NCBI GenBank assembly: GCA_039105265.1
Contig: JAPFFF010000001.1
Location: 2,976,001 to 3,040,000, forward strand
Direction: 5' to 3'
DNA: 64,000 nt
Source of the DNA: Tritrichomonas musculus
Taxonomy: Eukaryota; Parabasalia; Tritrichomonadida; Tritrichomonadidae
A program made the position numbers and the translations under genes. This document shows positions 41,400 through 52,000 of the stretch, piece by piece. Every line of letters starts with the position of its first letter. Position 1 is the stretch's first letter. The notes under the pieces were generated by a model, which searched no databases, was not told where the DNA came from, and was given only the letters and a program-made list of their open reading frames with translations.

Positions 41400-43223
41400 A
41401 TGACTTATCAAAACGCTCAATTTAGAAACTTTGGAAATGATGAAGGTGACATATTAAACTTTTTCAATGATCATTTAAGAAATTTGGTATCAAAAAATGG
41501 AGGAGATAATACTTTTTCATCTTTTTCAGAAGAATTTCATGAAAAAGATATACCAATTGAAAGTCTCACAGAAAGAACAAGAATATCATTAACTCATAAT
41601 AATCATACAATATCTCAAATAGAAAAAGGTTTTATATCAATGATTGTTGAATTTGATGTTGGTTTTGATGAACAATTAGACAAAGAGAATTTTTGGATAA
41701 ATGCTGGAGATGAGGCAAATCCAGTCTGGGTACCAAAAGATTGGGGTGAAATTTGTCAGATATTTGTAGGATTTAAAGATGCTGTAGAAATAATTGATGA
41801 AGCTAGATTCTATGTCGATGGAAAATTGGTTCAAAACTATCATCAAACAGAGATGATTCGAGAATCTTTTGCATATAATTCGATTCGTTCTCGTGATTCA
41901 AAATTAAATTCACCTCATTCTCATTCATTATGGGAAAATGTTATTACAATGTCTCCGAATGTTTGTGGAGTATATATTCCAGTTTCTGAACTCTGCTGGG
42001 AAGATGATCAAACTCAAAAATTGGTTCATATTGAATTAGAATTAATAATACCATTTACAGATCAATTAGTTTTACAAGCTTGGAGATTATATCCAAATAG
42101 AATTCTTGGTGAAATAGAAGAAGAAGTTCGATTTTGTTTAGATGGTTTAGTTTGGTGTCAAGTTCCTCCAAAGAATGTTGGACAACAAAAACTACTACAC
42201 TATGATGATCCAATTTTTGAAATCAATTCTCCAAATCTTCCACTTTCCAATCGTTTCAGTCAAATCAATCAATTAGGAATCATCGTTGATTCAATGACGA
42301 CAATGAGTAGACTACAACTCAAGGATTTGGCAACAAGACATTTTTTCAGAGAATGGTCGTCAATTCCATTTGATTTAACGAAGTTTTCATTAAACAATGA
42401 GACCAATGATATGGAGATGAATTTTACAATTATGTCATTAGAAATGTTTACGTTAACAATTAATACTTCAAAATTTAAAATAAGAGAAGGAAGATCAAAT
42501 TTGTTTGGATTTGGAATTAAACCAAATGTCTTAGAATCATTAATGACAACTTTTCAAGAACCTTTAATTGTACCAGCTCAAGAATTAAGAAGAGTAATTT
42601 TTGATCAACCAATAACAGAAAAAGGAATAAATGTTTCAAAAAGTATGCCGTTAGTTAATGCTACAAATATAACAATGATGTTTCCAAGATCTAATTTTGA
42701 TTATACTGTTTATAGAAATATTATGCATAAAAATGTTCAATTAATTATTGATAAGAAATTATATCCACAAAAAGAATTTGAAAATACTTGGAATGGAAGA
42801 TTTGTTCAATATCAATTAATGGCAAATGAATTAGAAGGTATTGAGGCAACTCCTGAATATTTAGAATCAATATCTAGACCTTTAAATGATTTGAAAAATA
42901 ATTTTCGTTATTATTGTAGTCTTTACGATGATACAAATTTTGGAATTAATTTTCAATTAGAGAGAGGTAATTCTGGATATGTATTCGATGGAGTTGATAC
43001 AGATAATCATGAAGTTTGGATTCGATTTAAAGCAGATGCAATTGTTACAGATGACCAAAATTCGTATTATTACCCAGAAATAAATATTGATCAAACAGTT
43101 GACGAAACAGCAATAAATACAGCTCATCCAGAAATGTGGATTTGTTCTGATACTTATTGGACTTGGTCAATTCAAGATGGTGTTCAATATCATGATGATG
43201 GAGTACCAAGTGGCTATAAGTAA
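41400..43223 (+). CDS. major capsid protein, second copy (looks whole)
   Basis: An ATG at 41400 gives 607 residues starting MTYQNAQFRNFGNDEGDILN. The open frame extends slightly upstream into the end of the first copy, but the homologous start is the ATG chosen. It is beta-rich with few Cys. Shared landmarks with the first copy are RESFAYNSIRSRDSKLNSPH, FTDQLVLQAWRLYPNRILGE, FVQYQLMANELEG and the C-terminal PEMWICSDTYWTWS. I infer a double-jelly-roll capsomer from size, composition and context. The two copies differ most in the central region (about residues 260-380). Tandem duplication with one intact copy could allow one to drift. Confidence 0.78.
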   Translation: MTYQNAQFRNFGNDEGDILNFFNDHLRNLVSKNGGDNTFSSFSEEFHEKDIPIESLTERTRISLTHNNHTISQIEKGFISMIVEFDVGFDEQLDKENFWINAGDEANPVWVPKDWGEICQIFVGFKDAVEIIDEARFYVDGKLVQNYHQTEMIRESFAYNSIRSRDSKLNSPHSHSLWENVITMSPNVCGVYIPVSELCWEDDQTQKLVHIELELIIPFTDQLVLQAWRLYPNRILGEIEEEVRFCLDGLVWCQVPPKNVGQQKLLHYDDPIFEINSPNLPLSNRFSQINQLGIIVDSMTTMSRLQLKDLATRHFFREWSSIPFDLTKFSLNNETNDMEMNFTIMSLEMFTLTINTSKFKIREGRSNLFGFGIKPNVLESLMTTFQEPLIVPAQELRRVIFDQPITEKGINVSKSMPLVNATNITMMFPRSNFDYTVYRNIMHKNVQLIIDKKLYPQKEFENTWNGRFVQYQLMANELEGIEATPEYLESISRPLNDLKNNFRYYCSLYDDTNFGINFQLERGNSGYVFDGVDTDNHEVWIRFKADAIVTDDQNSYYYPEINIDQTVDETAINTAHPEMWICSDTYWTWSIQDGVQYHDDGVPSGYK

Positions 43224-43247
43224 AATTTTTATTTGATTAGAAAAAAT

Positions 43248-43727
43248 ATGTCAACATTAATTTCATATAACATTGATCCTCGATTAAATATTCAACCTAC
43301 AAAAATTCATAAAACTTATTATCCAATTCAAGGTTGGAAGATAGATAATCCTGAAAAACAAAAATTAGATGAATGTCTAACAGTTGATAACTTTTATTTA
43401 GAAAAAGATAGATTTGTTTATAAATTTCCATCAGAATTTCATACACCTACTCAAGGTCAAGAACGATATATCATTTATCAATATTGTTATTTATTAAAAG
43501 ATGGACATACTGCATCAAATTATACCGTTCATGCGAGTTTTGTTCCTCGAAATAATTATTGTGATAGTTTAGTTTATGTTGCAAATTTACAAGTTCCTGA
43601 TGATAATAGAAAATATTTAATAGATTCAGAGATGAGACAAGGCTTTATGGTTTGGTTTAAAGATACTCGAACAAGAAAAATAATAGTTCCTGATTATTTC
43701 ATTATTTTCTTAAAATTAGAATATTGA
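43248..43727 (+). CDS. penton/minor capsid candidate, 159 aa
   Basis: The open frame starts a little earlier at a TTG, but the first ATG (43248, MSTLISYNIDPRLNIQPTKI) is the likely start. The protein is beta-rich with aromatic strands (ERYIIYQYCYLLKDGHTASN, NYTVHASFVPRNNYCDSLVY) and has the length and context of the single-jelly-roll penton of Polintons, directly after the major capsid gene. No diagnostic motif is known to me, so the call rests on order and composition. It abuts the next gene, whose frame overlaps the stop. Confidence 0.6.
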   Translation: MSTLISYNIDPRLNIQPTKIHKTYYPIQGWKIDNPEKQKLDECLTVDNFYLEKDRFVYKFPSEFHTPTQGQERYIIYQYCYLLKDGHTASNYTVHASFVPRNNYCDSLVYVANLQVPDDNRKYLIDSEMRQGFMVWFKDTRTRKIIVPDYFIIFLKLEY

Positions 43728-43762
43728 ATCAATTTTATTTTTGGTGCGAAAATAAAAATTTA

Positions 43763-45055
43763 ATGACAGGTGTTTGGACCGATACAGATTTTGAAAATTT
43801 TGCAAAAGTAGGAGGTGGGGGAGGACCTGCAATTGATACTAGTATATTTCTCAGGAAAAATTTTGGTACTGCAACTGGATTATCAGTTAATGGAACATTT
43901 TATATAAATGAGAAAGCTGAAATTAAACAACCAGAAAATTTTAAATGGCCAATTGCTGAAGGTCAAACAAAAACGTTAAAAAATATTTATGAAGATATTG
44001 GACAAATTCAAGCCACTGATAAAGATGAATTAGAAAGAACAATGGATACAAAAGATAATGCAATCAAAACAAATTTAACAACATCTATTAATGCCAATAA
44101 AGCTCAAATTGATACTCTAACAACAGATTTGAACGAAAATAAAACAAAAACCACAACTGTGGAAACAAATTTGAATAATCATCTAACTGACTATAATACA
44201 TTTAAATCAAATACGAATACATCATTAATATCTGAAGCAAGAGCAAGAGAAACATTGAAAACAGAACTTCAAAATCTAATTGCAACTACCGAAAGTCAAA
44301 TTCCAACAATAACTGAAACAATGTGGAAATTCTTAAATGGATTGAATTATGTTGAGCAAGAAATAGTCAAAGACGATAAGACAAAAGATATCATTCAAAA
44401 AATCTATTTACCGAAGTTAATCACTTATATTGATACTCTTTGGTTTTTCCAAAAACCTAATAGTAAGACTTATATGAGTTCACATCAAATAATCAATAGG
44501 ATTCAGCATTTCCACGACGATGGAAATTCAACAGCAAATTTTCAATTACAATATTATCCAAAAGGAACACCATCGAAAGATATTACAGACGGAAAAGCAC
44601 AACTATACGGAGTTCGGAGTAATGATATTTGTTTGAAATATATTGATTTGAAAGAAGTTGAGAAAAAAGAATTGAAATTAGGAAGCGAAACAACAGCATC
44701 AACCAAATTAGAATTTCCAGTTGAATCCTATTTTCCAAACGGAATCTGGTGTGGAGATGGTTCAAATAATCCAGCCAATGCTCGCAATGTTAGATTAACC
44801 ATGAATTCACTTGCTCGGTCATATAAAAATCTGAAAACGGTTGTTGATCAATTAAATCCAGAAGATATAAATAATATGAAAACGGTTCTTAACAATTTAA
44901 AATCGTCATTTAACGGAATTGATCAAGACGTCCTTGAAAAATTAAAACATTTTACTATTGAAACTCTTGATTGGGAAGAAAAAGATGAGGACGGTGATGT
45001 TGCGGCGACAAAACAAACAACTCTAGTAGTATATATAAATGGCGTGATTTTTTAA
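43763..45055 (+). CDS. fibre-like protein with central coiled coil
   Basis: The open frame reaches back to 43724 without an ATG; the ATG at 43763 (MTGVWTDTDFENFAKVGGGG) gives 430 residues. A Gly-rich N-terminal part (VGGGGGPAIDTSIFLRK) is followed by a beta-repeat (GLSVNGTFYINEKAEIKQPE). A long Thr/Asn/Leu coiled coil lies at about residues 90-185 (NANKAQIDTLTTDLNENKTK), then a globular beta-rich C-terminus ending in TTLVVYINGVIF. This head-stalk-knob plan is typical of trimeric viral or phage fibres that contact a cell surface. Its place right after the penton candidate fits. Confidence 0.6.
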   Translation: MTGVWTDTDFENFAKVGGGGGPAIDTSIFLRKNFGTATGLSVNGTFYINEKAEIKQPENFKWPIAEGQTKTLKNIYEDIGQIQATDKDELERTMDTKDNAIKTNLTTSINANKAQIDTLTTDLNENKTKTTTVETNLNNHLTDYNTFKSNTNTSLISEARARETLKTELQNLIATTESQIPTITETMWKFLNGLNYVEQEIVKDDKTKDIIQKIYLPKLITYIDTLWFFQKPNSKTYMSSHQIINRIQHFHDDGNSTANFQLQYYPKGTPSKDITDGKAQLYGVRSNDICLKYIDLKEVEKKELKLGSETTASTKLEFPVESYFPNGIWCGDGSNNPANARNVRLTMNSLARSYKNLKTVVDQLNPEDINNMKTVLNNLKSSFNGIDQDVLEKLKHFTIETLDWEEKDEDGDVAATKQTTLVVYINGVIF

Positions 45056-45077
45056 CGTCCCTTCGGGTCCGTTAAAA
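45050..45077 (+). terminator. hairpin at the 3' end of the fibre-like gene
   Basis: TTTTAACG (45050-45057) pairs with CGTTAAAA (45070-45077), with an inner CCC/GGG pair around TTC. The stop codon of the fibre-like gene lies inside the left arm. It could act in 3'-end formation or simply be the start of the repeat array that follows. Confidence 0.4.
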
Positions 45078-45545
45078 CATCCCTCCATTTATCGGCCAGA
45101 AACGACTTTTTGAATAGATATAAGGTCACCGAACTTTTTGAGAGCTTACTTGTCTGGCCAGATAATTCAATAGGTATTTGTCCGGCCAAGAGATTGAGAG
45201 GTAATTTAGCCATTTAAGAAATTGAGAAGGTATCTGTCCTTTGAACTTTTTGAGAGCTTACTTGTCCGGCCAGATAATTCAATAGGTATTTGTCCGGCCA
45301 AGAAATTGAGAGCTTACTTGTCCGACCAAGAAATTGAATAGATATTTGTCCTTTGAACTTTTTGAGAGCCTATTAGGTCGATGAACTTTTTGAGAGCCTA
45401 TTAGGTCATCGAACTTTTTGAATACCTATTAGGTCACCGAACTTTTTGAGAGCCTATTAGGTCGATGAACTTTTTGAGAAGGTATTAAGTCGATGAACTT
45501 TTTGAGAGCCTATTAGGTCGATGAACTTTTTGATAGAGTTCCTCG
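45078..45545. repeat. 28-bp tandem repeat array, non-coding
   Basis: The unit GAACTTTTTGAGAGCCTATTAGGTCGAT and variants recur about every 28 bp. An alternating variant carries CTTACTTGTCCGGCCAGATAATTCAATAGGTATTTGTCCGGCC. The array fills the gap between the fibre-like gene and the Gln-rich gene. The unit is not a multiple of three and contains stops, so it is not coding. The CCGG words make it richer in G+C than nearby genes. It is an unusual feature inside a Polinton and could be regulatory or replication-related. Confidence 0.8.
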
Positions 45546-45599
45546 TCAAGTATATTTGTCTAAATGTTTTGATGATTTCAGTTCATTTTTAAAAAGAGA

Positions 45600-45977
45600 A
45601 TGAATCAACAATTTGTCTTCGTCCCAAGACAATTTTATTTCTCAAGGCAGTCAGAGTTGGATAGTGCTTATGCTGACCCTTCTTGGTCTGCATATCATTC
45701 TCGAGCAGGCATGACAACAGATTATTTATCCAAACTTAAGGATGAAGAATACAAGAAATTTGTTCAATCTGAGAAAGAGAGAGAAGCTCAAGAAAGAGCA
45801 ATTTGGTATCAACAACAAGAATATAAAAGACAGCAGCTAGAAGCTGAAAGACAACGACTTGGAATACCTCAATTGGAACAAACTATCCAGCAACAACAAC
45901 ATTTGATTCAACAACTCCAACAACAACTTCAGAATCAAAATCATTTTGCCAAAGAATCATCTGCTAAAACAACATAA
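45600..45977 (+). CDS. Gln-rich coiled-coil protein, 125 aa
   Basis: ATG-started, with an initiator-like TCATTTTT about 18 bp upstream. The N-terminus is aromatic (FVFVPRQFYFSRQSELDSAY). From about residue 55 there is a charged then Gln-rich coiled coil (EAQERAIWYQQQEYKRQQLE, then QQQQHLIQQLQQQLQNQ). It sits just before the second giant gene, which also begins with a Gln-rich region, so the two may act together. The family is unknown. Confidence 0.6.
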   Translation: MNQQFVFVPRQFYFSRQSELDSAYADPSWSAYHSRAGMTTDYLSKLKDEEYKKFVQSEKEREAQERAIWYQQQEYKRQQLEAERQRLGIPQLEQTIQQQQHLIQQLQQQLQNQNHFAKESSAKTT

Positions 45978-46048
45978 ATAAAAAAATTTTTTTACTACTT
46001 TTTTACCCTATTCTTTTTTTTTATTCCTCAAGAAAAACATTATCGAAA

Positions 46049-49000
46049 ATGTCTTGGATGAATGATGGTGGTGGTGAATTCGTTACTTGGGATGATGACC
46101 CAGATTTTATGAGCTCTATTCAACAACAACAAGCTCAACAGGAGGCATATTATCAACAACAACAATTATCTCTACAACAACAATATCAGCCTCAACAGCA
46201 ATATCAGCCTCAACAGCAAATGGAAACTTATGAGGCCCCAAGTCTTAGTGAGGAAGAACAACAATATATTGATGCTTATTCAAGAATGAACAAACCTAAC
46301 ATGACAATTGAGGTGGTGAATAAATTTCGTGATATGATTATTGGAATAATTCCAGAGTGGTATGGAGAAATCGAAGATTTTATTGTCAAAGAGAATATTC
46401 CTCCATTCGTGAAATATTATTTTCTTCGACTTCTCGTAGAATATTATACATGGAGTTACTTTTTGAAGAGAGATCTCTCAGAATATGCTGCATCAATTCA
46501 GATAAAGAAATCGTTTTTAGAAAGCAAGCCAATTGACGAGGCAGTATATAACCTTCAACAAGAGAGATTTAGCACTGTCGCCGGTTGGTATATGAAAAAG
46601 GTTGATATGGAGTCAGTCGGAATGACAGAGCCGGAAGCCAAAATGCTTTTTCGATATTGGAAGAAAAAGAAACAGAGTCCTGAGTTTTATGAGAGTGAGA
46701 AAGCCCCATATAATACTGCAGATAATATAATACAGGATAATGCCCTTCGTATAGATTTGTCAAATTTCAAATTCGTGATTTATTTAATAAATAATGGCTG
46801 TGAGGACTATTTTCCATATTTTAGAGAATACAATGATGGATTACGAGATTTTAGAGAGTTACGTCTCACTATTTTTGATAATGAGGATTTTCAACCATCA
46901 TATCTCGATTTTTGGCTAGAAGCAAATGGTGATGAGAGAGACGCACAACTAAACAAAGAATGTTTTCAGGCTTTAATTACATCAATTTCGCGGGATAATT
47001 GTATGGATGAATATTTACAATATAATGATATTGTAGATGGTAAAACTGTAACCAAAAAAGTAAATCTTATGAAAAAGAATTTGGAAAAAGCAATTTTAAC
47101 TCTCCAAGGCACTGGAGAAAGATTTACTGCAGAGAATGTTGCAAAAAACTATTTTACTCTCCAAAATGATTATCAAAAATTAAAAGAAATTGCTGAGATG
47201 AGAGCAAAAATATATTCTATGATAGATGATAATGTCAATGATGCGCGCGTATGGCTAAATTCAATGAAAAATGAAAATGATAAATTTTGGAATAAATTTA
47301 ATGTCGGTCAATCGCTTCCGGGATATCTTATGAAATATAACAATGATCTTCAGTACAGTATCCGACAAACAAGATTTGAACTTGCTAAGGAAAATTTATT
47401 GTTTGCAAAAAACAAGAGAGAGGGAGAATGGGATACTTGGTTCGATGAACAAATTTTGGTTCTTGATAAATCTTTGGATCAAACAAATGCGGAGTTGCTC
47501 TCCGCTCTCCGAAAAAAACAGGAAGAAGCCTCAAAAGGAATGAAAACATCGATAATAAACGTTCAAAAAATTCTTCAAGATGCTATAACAAAAAGGAATG
47601 CTATGATAGATGAGATCAAGAATGGAAATATCAAAAGAGATGCTGTCAAAGATATGTTAAAAGCAAAAAATCCTGAGGTTACAAATAAAGAAATTGATGA
47701 AGAAGCAGAAAAATATAAAGATAAAGATGTTGATACTGCCAAAATGATGATAGAAAATGAAAAACAATTATCAGAAAATCAATGGTTAGATGTTTATAAT
47801 TATTTTGCTGAAGTAATGTCAGAAGTCCGTAGAAAGGTCCCAGGACAAAATGGTGAAGTTATCGAAATTCCTTTACTAACCTATTCAGACCCGGAACAAA
47901 AAACAATACCAGAAGATCAATATAAAAAATTAGAACCAAGAATCAAGAAATTAAAAGAGAAACATAAAGGTAATGCAGATGCGGCTATTGCAGACCTTAA
48001 AGAAGATAAAAAAACGAGACTGCCAATGGTTATGAATCTTTATGCTAATCAAAGTGAATATGATAAAGCGTTTCTTTTTCAAGATTGGGCTGCTCTTTTA
48101 GATTCTTATGATTGGGATATTGAAAGATGGTATGATTATATAATTCAAGTTATACCAAAATTACAAACCCTTATTAAATATAATAGTCAATATGACAACA
48201 ATTATGGTGCTGAACTTCGAAATCCATCAAAACCTATAAGCAGTATTGTTAAACATTTAGATGATAAAATTGTAGAATATCAAAAACGTCAAAACATTAT
48301 TGCTACAGACCAAGATGTTATGAATTTTATATCGACAAATTCTGATTTTATAACAATCGAAGACGTAGCTGGTCATGCAAAAGACGCCAAAGAAGCAAAA
48401 ATATATATTGATTTGAAAGTAGCAATGAAAGTAGCTTTTAAAAATTCATCAACAAAATGGGATTGTAGTGTCAAAGATTATGAATTTCGACAGACAATAG
48501 ATGAAGGATTTTATTCAAAAGAGATAAATGGTGATGTGATAAAATTTGATCAATGGATGAAAAAAAAGAATCCGACCCTAGGTCAAGAAATTGTTAAGAC
48601 AACAGAAGATAATCAAAATTTTTATGGACTTCCGAAAGAGAAATTTGATGATCTTCGTTATTGGAAAGATATAGATGATGCAAGATGGAGGTTGAAATAT
48701 TTTGAAGTAGAGAATAATTTTGGCGTTCTAAAGAAAATCGATCCTGATGCTAAAAACTGTAAAAGTTTTGAAGACTACATTGTTAAAAAAAATAATCCAG
48801 ATTCATCTCCTGCATATTCATCAGATAAACAATGCTTTATTAAAAACGCTGTGTCAGAAACAGATAATGCAGCATTACAAATCAAGAATTTTATTTTAAG
48901 ATTTGACGAATTTCAGAAAGCAAAATATAATATGATATCAGGAGATTTTAAAGGGGAATATACATTAGAATTAGCAAGACAATTATGGAATAAAAATATT

Positions 49001-52000
49001 AATAAGCCTCATTTTGAAACAATAGAACAATGCGCAAAATGGTTAATGGATTCTGGAAAAAGGGGAGAAGCAGGAATAAGTTATTTAGTCAATGAAGTTA
49101 ATTCAAGAAATCAAAGTCTTTTTGCTGATAAAAATTTTAATAAAGTTTGGGAAAAATGGGCGAAATTTGCTGCTGATAATCTTGTTGTTCTTGAGCCAAA
49201 AGATGTTATGGCAAGAGCTGTTGGAGGTTATCAAGCTTTACAAACTATGCTCGATGCTATCGAAAAGAATTTTTGGGATGAATATTTTAAGTATTATTTC
49301 CGAATAGATCTTGCAAAATATTTTAAAAACAAACAAGCATCAAATGGAGAATTGAAGGTTGATCCAGAAGAAATTTATACAGGTTTAACAAACGATATTC
49401 AAAAAGCAAAAAGTGTTATTCGAGATTTTCAAAATACTATGACTTCTTTAGACAATGATAGAATAGAAATCAATAAGGAGTTAAGCAAAGAATATGCCGA
49501 CCATCATCCAGAAGATGATTTTTTAGATTTTGGAATTGAACTATTTGATACCAAACCTTGTGATTGGGAAAGTAGATTTAAGGTCTGGGGAGGAAACATA
49601 AATAAAATGAAAGCGGAAATATTAATTTTGTATTATAATGCTCTATGTAATAAACAAAACAGACTTGGAGAAAAAATTGATCCAACACATATGATACCTC
49701 TTGTTAACAGCAAATATGGTGAAGATATCAAACCACTTTGGGATCTGGTAGAAAAACTCAGAAATAGTTATAATGTTAAAGATTGGTGGGAGACTAACGC
49801 CGAAGTGGAGAAATTTAAAGAATTGACGAAAGAAACTGAAGTCTGGGAAGTGTCATGGGATAAACAAATACCTCAGATGAGTAGTGTTGATGAGGCTTTG
49901 AAATTTATGATAAATATTATGGAAAAACAAGTTTATCCAAAACTTACAGGGGAAGGTCCTTATGACTGGAAAGATGGGAAAACAGATTCTGCGGAAACAA
50001 ATTGGGAGATAATAAAAAGTGCTGTAAAAAAAGAATATTTAGAAAATGAACAAATATTATCTCAGAAATCAAATTTAAAAGCAAAATTTGATAAAGTTCA
50101 AGGGTCGACAGGATTTAAAAATTTTCGACTCTTCTTGAAGAAATATCCAGATGAAACACAAGCAGAACAATTTTTAGATAGATTAGATATCGAAAATGAA
50201 TATCGAAAAAAATTTGGAAAACAAAAAATTCCTTATCCGGATAATATTAAAGAGGGTGATGATGATGCAAAAATAGATTGGTTAAGAAGAGAAATTGGCA
50301 AATATACAAAAATAAATGTTTTCCTAACAAGTTTAAAATTCACTACGCCATGGTCAAAATATCAATGGTCAAAATATAAAAAATATTCTAATATGCAAGA
50401 CTTAGTAAGAGATATGGACTATGATGAAACTAAAATATTAGAACATATGGATTTGGCAAATGCAAAAGATCAATATCAAAAAAGTTTTTCTCATGAATAT
50501 GCAAATCCTAATTCAAAAACAGATTCTGATCAAATTGCCGAAATCGATTCTTTAATAAACAAATTAACGTCATGGAAACAAGGAAATTTAGAACTTGAAT
50601 TAGAAAAATATAATTCTAGAAATAATTCTAGAAAAACAATTCAAGATATTGTTCTTGACTCAGAGAAAACAAAAGAGTCATATGAAAATTATTTATTGAA
50701 GTATGAAGTTGAAAATACTATTGGAGATATTGAATCAATAACAGGGAAAAAATTTGATGGATTAAGAAATATAACAAAAGAAAATTTAGAAACGTTAAAG
50801 AAAAAATATGAATATGAATTAGAAAATAACAACAATTTTGATAATAATGAGATGAAGAAAATTATTGAAGACTATCAAAAAGTTTTTAAAGTACCAATCA
50901 CAGTAAAAGAGATAAGAGATAAATATCCGAAATATAAAGATGCTCTATATGCTTTTCGAAATATGATTTTGAAACAACAATTAATAGATGAATATGGATA
51001 TACAGAACAAGAATTAGCATTATTTCAGAAAGAGACAGATGAACAAACTCATACATCATTAACTCGGGAGAAACAGAAAGTTGATAATGACTTTCAAAAA
51101 TTATGTTGGAATCCTCAGGCAGGAAACAACTTCTTTAATTATAAAAAGGAGACAAAACAAACTATAGACTGGAAAGATATTTATCAGAAATTTCACCACA
51201 ATTCTGAGGAAGTTATCTTTTTCTTAACTTGGTTTCAGTACAATAAACGAAATATTGATGATTCAACAAAAAAGAAAAGCATGAAGGAAAAATTAGCTCA
51301 ATACAATGAAGAATATGACCGTGGAATATATAATATGCAGCAAGATATTGATTTATATGATAGACGAAAAGCATTATTTGAGAAAGAGATTGGAAGTCAG
51401 ATGAAGGCGGCAAATCTAACTTATGATGAATTAATGAAATATCAAGAATTAAAAAGTACTGATATTGAAAAAGATTTAGAAGTCGCAAAAGCTTATTTCG
51501 ACAATAGATCGGATGAAAAAATTTATCTCGATTATCTTCAAGAACTTGGAGATAAAGATTATTCTTATCAGAATATGAATGCTAATCAAAAAAGAGAACA
51601 TTTCAAAAAGAAAATCAAAGAAATAGAAAAATACAAAGATAAATTAACTTCAGATAGATTTAATGAATTATTTGGTATTTATCAAAATAATCATCCAGCA
51701 GAGAATGTTTCAACTTGGAGTGAGAGATATATTTGGTCTAAAAATCTAAATGACCCCATAGATTTAAAAAAGACAGAAACAAAATTAGAATTAGATAATT
51801 TAATACATGAATATGAAAAAAATTATCCAGATCGTCCTTGGACTGAAAATGAAAATAGTTCTAAAAATGATGAAAGTCAAATTAAATATTTAAAGAAAGT
51901 CAATAAAGGAAAAACAAATTATGATCAAAATGATGATTTACAAAAAGCAATTCAAGAATGGAATGATGTATTTCCGACATCAAAAGTAAATTTACCTCAA

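Noticed and set aside
45078-45545. CRISPR or satellite gene
   Set aside because: Units of about 28 bp follow each other directly with no spacers, and no frame stays open through them.
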